Below, in pieces: positions 51,640-55,834 of a stretch of 55,834 nt of DNA. Source of the DNA: Candidatus Electryonea clarkiae (GTDB lineage Bacteria > Electryoneota > Electryoneia > Electryoneales > Electryoneaceae); the NCBI GenBank assembly GCA_030765455.1, contig JAVCCM010000166.1, positions 1 to 55,834 on the forward strand, read 5' to 3'. The notes below the pieces were generated by a model. It did not search any database. It was not told the DNA's origin and was given only the letters and a program-made list of their open reading frames with translations. How positions within the stretch are numbered: position 1 is the first letter of the stretch; each line of letters opens with the position of its first letter. Made by a program: the position numbers and the translations under genes.

Positions 51640-53064
51640 GTGAGAATTGCCCCGCATATTTTTATCTGCCTGCTGATATTTGCTGGCAGTCTGTTTGCTC
51701 AACCCGATATGACCTGGAGCCGGGTCATCGGCACTTCCAACCAGGATAATTGTTATTCCATTCAACAAACTGATGACGGCGGTTACATTGCCGCAGGGAA
51801 AACAACTTCACCCATTGATGCTAATCTGGATTATTACCTGATTAAAATGGATTCTGAAGGTGTTATTGAGTGGGAAAGAACGTACGGAGGTGATGATAAC
51901 GAATGGTGTCATTCTGTCCGTCAGACAAGCGATGGTGGTTTTGTCCTTGGAGGATACATCCAATACCTGGGATCCGGCGAACATGATATGTGGCTGGTTA
52001 AGGTTGATGGATCTGGTGAGATGGAATGGGATCATACCTATGGAGGAGACGGGCACGAAGCATGTCACGTAGTCAGACTGACATCTGATGGCGGATACAT
52101 ACTTGGTGGAAAATCGAATTCACTCCAGCAGGATATCTACCGCATGTATGTTGTCAAGACCGATGCATCAGGCGATACACTCTGGACACGAAGTTATCCC
52201 ACCGGAGACTGGTGCAACACCATCGAAAGTACGTCTGAAGGTGGATATATCTGTGGTGGAGGCGGCTGGCAGGGTGTCTGTATGGTCAAGATAGGATCTA
52301 CCGGTTCACTGCAATGGCAGAGAAGCTGGCGCGGCGGAACATATTTTGAGGATGGATCTTCTATCGTAGAAGTAGCGGATGGTGGTTTTGTTCTTGCCGG
52401 ATATAAGGGAAGAAACGATCCGAATTTATACTTGGTAAAAACCTCAGCTGAGGGCGATACCTTGTGGTCAAGAATTCATGGAGAAGATGCAGTTGACCAT
52501 TGTTATTCCATGATAATCACCGGCGCCGGGAACTATATCTTAGCAGGCTTTACGACATCTTATGATCTGGAGCAAGGTGCGGGATTTGTCGCTAAGGCAA
52601 ATTCGGATGGATATTTAGTCTGGACTCAGACTTTTTCCGGGAATGCAAGCCGCTTGTTTAATTCTGTCCGGCAAAGTTCAGATGGAGGATTAATTCTTGC
52701 GGGAACTGTTTTCGATCCTCCAAACGATGAATTCTTTATAGTGAAAACTGGACTGGATGGAACATTTATCGAAGAGGATAATAACCAGGAGATTCCTGAT
52801 CGTTTTGCTTTCCACCCGGCATACCCAAATCCATTTAACCCACAGACCAATCTTGCTGTTGACCTCGCTGAGGAGACCTTTCTTGTAATCGAGGTTTTTA
52901 ACGTACTTGGCGAGCGAGTTGACGAGATTGTAAAGGGTCATTATGCCGAGGGGAGACATACGATCAGACTTGACGGCAGAAAATACACCAATGGAATATA
53001 TTTTGTTCGTGCTATAGCAGGTAATTGGCAAAGCCAGCTTCAGAAAGTTATATTATTGAAATGA
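51640..53064 (+). CDS. Secreted beta-propeller protein with type IX sorting domain
   Basis: About 474 residues. I start it at GTG 51640 because the signal peptide follows (APHIFICLLIFAGSLFAQ) and AGGAG lies 12 nt before it; the frame is open to an ATG at 51586. About seven repeats of 50 residues with the pattern SIxQTxDGGYIxxGxxxS ... VKxDxxGxxxWxRxYGG follow, a propeller type often seen in exported proteins of this group. The sorting domain is YPNPFNPQTNLAVDL to QKVILLK. No catalytic motif; probably a binding or surface protein. It precedes the subtilase gene by 87 nt on the same strand. Confidence 0.85.
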   Translation: MRIAPHIFICLLIFAGSLFAQPDMTWSRVIGTSNQDNCYSIQQTDDGGYIAAGKTTSPIDANLDYYLIKMDSEGVIEWERTYGGDDNEWCHSVRQTSDGGFVLGGYIQYLGSGEHDMWLVKVDGSGEMEWDHTYGGDGHEACHVVRLTSDGGYILGGKSNSLQQDIYRMYVVKTDASGDTLWTRSYPTGDWCNTIESTSEGGYICGGGGWQGVCMVKIGSTGSLQWQRSWRGGTYFEDGSSIVEVADGGFVLAGYKGRNDPNLYLVKTSAEGDTLWSRIHGEDAVDHCYSMIITGAGNYILAGFTTSYDLEQGAGFVAKANSDGYLVWTQTFSGNASRLFNSVRQSSDGGLILAGTVFDPPNDEFFIVKTGLDGTFIEEDNNQEIPDRFAFHPAYPNPFNPQTNLAVDLAEETFLVIEVFNVLGERVDEIVKGHYAEGRHTIRLDGRKYTNGIYFVRAIAGNWQSQLQKVILLK

Positions 53065-53151
53065 ATTAACATCAGGTATCTATTTTCTTATCTCAATGAG
53101 TTGTAGTTTGACAAAGATTTTTGATTTTTGATTTATACCATGGAGGTTGTC

Positions 53152-55834
53152 ATGACGGGGATGCAAAAGTTTGGTATCATATTTTTACTGACAGGATTTT
53201 GTTTTGTCTTTTCCGCTTTTGGAAATGGCGGTGCGATCTTTGATGTAACGATGTCAGAGTTATTGGCAGATGCTGAGAAGACGGATTTTATTCCGGCAAT
53301 TATCGTGATGAAAGATCGTCATGACTTCGAAGCGATCAGTCAGATGGTAAAAGGAATGCCCCGGCAGGAGCGAAAACGAGTTGTCTGGGAAGAGTTAGAG
53401 GCGTTCACGGACGCATCCCAGGAAGATTTGATCGACTTCCTTGAAGGGGAAGAAAAGCTTGGGCACATTCGATCTATTCGTTCGCTTAGGACAATTAATG
53501 CAATAGCATTTGAAGCAATTCCTGATATTTTTATCCAGGTTGCCGGTCGCAGAGATGTTATCAAGATAGCGGGCGACCCTCCAAGACCTGTAATTCCTCC
53601 AAGGATTGAGAATGATCCGGTTTTCGGTGAATTGGACGAAATTACCTGGAGTGTCGATCAGATTAACGCTCCTGATGTATGGGAACAGGGCTGGACAGGC
53701 GAGGATATCATCATTGCCATTATAGACTCCGGCGTAGATTACGACCATAGCGATCTTGAAGACCATATGTGGGATGGAGGATTTGATTTTCCTAATCATG
53801 GATATAACTTCGGCGACGATGACGATGATCCCATGGACACCAATGGTCATGGCACTCATGTTTCCGGAATAGCAGCTGGTGACGGCACTAATGGAACTGA
53901 AACCGGTGTTGCTCCTGATGCGATCATTATGGCTCTGAAAACATCTTTGACAACTGATGAGGCTTCCCAAAGAAATGTCTTTGAATGTCATGAATTTGCA
54001 TTAGAACATGGAGCTGACGTCACCAGCATGTCGCTCGGCTGGATTGATGCCTGGAATCCATTACGTGATGAATTCCGCGAATCGTTCGATGCATTACATG
54101 AAGCTGGAATAGTAAATATTGTGGCAGCAGGAAATGAAGGTCCAGGTGAGCATAGCTGTCGTACACCCGCCGATGTCCCCTCACCCTGGATGAATCCTGA
54201 TGAAACCGCTGAGGGTACTCGAGGTGGAGTTATTACCGTGGGCGCTTCTTCACAAAATGAATCCATCGCCGGCTTCTCTAGTAAAGGTCCGGATGAATGG
54301 GAAAATGTCGATCCTTTCAATGATTGGCCTATTGGAGATGGCGGATTGCTGCTTCCTGATGTTGTGGCGCCGGGCGAAGGTATAAATTCCACAAGTCTTG
54401 GTGGTGGTTATACAAATATGGACGGAACCTCTATGGCTGCACCCAGTGTTGCCGGAACAGTTTGTCTCATGTTGAGCAAATCACCGGAATTACTGCCGGT
54501 GGAGATTGATTCTATCCTCCAGGCAACTGCTGATGATCGCGGAGATGAGGGTAAAGACAATACATGGGGGGGAGGTTTCATTGATGCTTATGAGGCCGTT
54601 GACGCCGCACTTGCGGTTAATGGTTTTCTCCAAGGAACAGTAACCGACATGAATGATGATGAGCCTCTTTCAGGTGTAATCATAGAGCTAATGGAGAGGA
54701 ATTACAAGGATACAACGGATGAAAACGGTAATTACTCGATGGAGATAGTAAGAGGACTATATACGCTGGTAGTTAACCATGAACCCTATCTTTTCTATGA
54801 AGATACCGGCATACAGATTGATTCCGCCGAAATAACTGTTGCTGATGTTGAGCTTAGGGTTGGACTTTTTGAGACTGATCCGGAGGTCATCAGTATAACC
54901 CTCACGGATAATTTACCACAGGATCATATTTTGACAATTTCAAATCCCGGCAGTGCAATAATAAATGTTGAGCTGGAGATGACTCCCCAATTTGAAATTG
55001 ACGATTCAATGGATGTTATTGAGAATTTAAATGTTACAGGCATTACCGGTGACGCATGGATAAGTGGGATGGTTTATGCCAATGAAGTGTTTTATGTGAG
55101 TGGTGCAAATAATTGGTCAAATCCGAACTATATCTATAAATTCGATTTTGACGGACAGTTTCTTGGTTCTGTTGAACAACCACGTTCAGGATTACCTACT
55201 GCAAATGCACAGGGAATGCGAGACCTGGCATTCGACGGCAGAAATCTGTACGGCGGAATTGGAAACGAGATAATTGTTCTGGATCCGTCAAACGGACGAG
55301 AGGTTCGACGATTAGCAGGACCACATAATGTTAACCAGGCAATGGTTTTTGATCCGGATTGGCAGGTGCTGTGGGTTTCTCAGAATCTTGGAGATATTGT
55401 TGGGATTAATCGTTTTACAGGAGAGGTGGTTTACACTATTCCCAATAATGATCTATTTGTAGATGCAATGGCATATTGGCCTAATGAACGGGTAGAATAT
55501 ACAATCTATATGGCGGCGCATGAACCTAATGGAAACCGCAGGTCGCTTTACCGGGTCGATGCTGACGAAAGAAGTATTGAATGGGTTTCAGACCTTCCTG
55601 ATTATGAGGATGAGGATGCAGCATTAAAGGGGCTGGCGATAATACGTCTGTATAACGTTTATTACAATGCAATTGCCCTCCTGATGACGACCAGTGACTG
55701 GGGACAAATCGTAGTGCGCGAACTGAATATGGAAATTCCTTACGCAACATACAGCCCAAACAGTTTTGTCGTTATGCCTAATGCGGATTATGATGTAAAT
55801 TTCCGGTTCCTTACTGGTGGACTGGGAAATGGTG
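53152..55834 (+). CDS. Subtilisin-family (S8) serine protease, truncated by the window end
   Basis: The frame is open from ATG 53152 (GGAGG 5 nt upstream) to the last base, so at least 894 residues. Signal peptide IIFLLTGFCFVFSAFG; then a propeptide-like I9 segment (FIPAIIVMKDRHDFEAI). The catalytic triad is complete: Asp192 (IIDSGVDY), His233 (NGHGTHVSG) and Ser427 (GTSMAAPS), with the oxyanion Asn328 (AAGNEG). After about residue 495 come a carboxypeptidase-regulatory-like domain (LQGTVTDMNDDEPLSGVII), a CARDB-like segment and a beta-propeller-like stretch. A sorting domain is expected beyond the window. It is an extracellular endopeptidase. Confidence 0.95.
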   Translation, partial: MTGMQKFGIIFLLTGFCFVFSAFGNGGAIFDVTMSELLADAEKTDFIPAIIVMKDRHDFEAISQMVKGMPRQERKRVVWEELEAFTDASQEDLIDFLEGEEKLGHIRSIRSLRTINAIAFEAIPDIFIQVAGRRDVIKIAGDPPRPVIPPRIENDPVFGELDEITWSVDQINAPDVWEQGWTGEDIIIAIIDSGVDYDHSDLEDHMWDGGFDFPNHGYNFGDDDDDPMDTNGHGTHVSGIAAGDGTNGTETGVAPDAIIMALKTSLTTDEASQRNVFECHEFALEHGADVTSMSLGWIDAWNPLRDEFRESFDALHEAGIVNIVAAGNEGPGEHSCRTPADVPSPWMNPDETAEGTRGGVITVGASSQNESIAGFSSKGPDEWENVDPFNDWPIGDGGLLLPDVVAPGEGINSTSLGGGYTNMDGTSMAAPSVAGTVCLMLSKSPELLPVEIDSILQATADDRGDEGKDNTWGGGFIDAYEAVDAALAVNGFLQGTVTDMNDDEPLSGVIIELMERNYKDTTDENGNYSMEIVRGLYTLVVNHEPYLFYEDTGIQIDSAEITVADVELRVGLFETDPEVISITLTDNLPQDHILTISNPGSAIINVELEMTPQFEIDDSMDVIENLNVTGITGDAWISGMVYANEVFYVSGANNWSNPNYIYKFDFDGQFLGSVEQPRSGLPTANAQGMRDLAFDGRNLYGGIGNEIIVLDPSNGREVRRLAGPHNVNQAMVFDPDWQVLWVSQNLGDIVGINRFTGEVVYTIPNNDLFVDAMAYWPNERVEYTIYMAAHEPNGNRRSLYRVDADERSIEWVSDLPDYEDEDAALKGLAIIRLYNVYYNAIALLMTTSDWGQIVVRELNMEIPYATYSPNSFVVMPNADYDVNFRFLTGGLGNG

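Noticed and set aside
1..55834. tRNA, rRNA or riboswitch genes
   Set aside because: No T-loop/acceptor pairing, rRNA words or known riboswitch cores were found on reading both strands; a covariance-model scan would be needed to exclude them.

Overview
The window reads as one contig of a Gram-negative, moderately AT-rich bacterium of the FCB superphylum, probably one of its little-cultured candidate phyla. The main evidence is nine complete secreted proteins, plus a tenth cut by the window edge, built as signal peptide, large extracellular domains and (in the nine complete ones) a C-terminal beta-sandwich with the type IX (Por) secretion type A sorting motif: a Y-P-N-P-F-N-P-like box followed about 80 residues later by a K-x-x-x-x-K end. 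Shine-Dalgarno sequences (GGAGG) are frequent and one promoter fits both a sigma70-like and a TTTG/TAnnTTTG reading. The exact phylum cannot be fixed from the sequence alone.

Layout. 1-123 is the 3' end (domains V and VI) of a group II intron whose body lies outside the window; it is followed by a broken histidine-kinase ATPase fragment. 816-16235 is a block of five sorting-domain proteins: two tandem paralogous C25 (gingipain-family) proteases, two converging seven-repeat FG-GAP-like proteins, and an alpha/alpha-barrel plus amidotransferase-fold protein. 16540-23350 holds a DASS (SLC13) anion transporter and a third, giant C25 protein. 23731-25453 has hpt and a cruF-like carotenoid gene coupled to a small membrane protein. 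25623-29016 has a beta-helix sorting-domain protein and a small exported protein. 29303-35594 is a housekeeping minus-strand cluster (EnvC-like M23 protein, holB, ricT, metG), matching the holB-ricT-metG neighbourhood known from Firmicutes. 35813-40730 has an M1 aminopeptidase, a PGPGW membrane protein, purine nucleoside phosphorylase and a TPR/membrane protein. 41361-43837 is a copper chaperone/copper ATPase pair, then a small lipoprotein gene with a strong terminator.

44561-49084 is the most interesting part: a tightly coupled three-gene minus-strand operon encoding a C5-cytosine DNA methyltransferase, an about 790-residue protein with two different GHKL ATPase domains (MutL/MORC/Hsp90-like at the N terminus, histidine-kinase-like at the C terminus), and a response-regulator receiver domain fused to an alpha-helical region with an HEPN-type RNxxxH motif. 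It looks like a DNA-modification-linked defence or signalling module and does not match a named system that I can recall. It is flanked by core genes: prfB, with its intact programmed +1 frameshift, lies just beyond it. The window ends with a lipoprotein, a beta-propeller sorting-domain protein and a truncated subtilisin-family protease.

Intergenic regions carry several unrelated dispersed palindromic repeat families (near 4.75, 8.75, 24.3, 25.5, 28.5, 29.2, 31.5 and 41.0 kb). No tRNA, rRNA, CRISPR array or transposase gene was seen.
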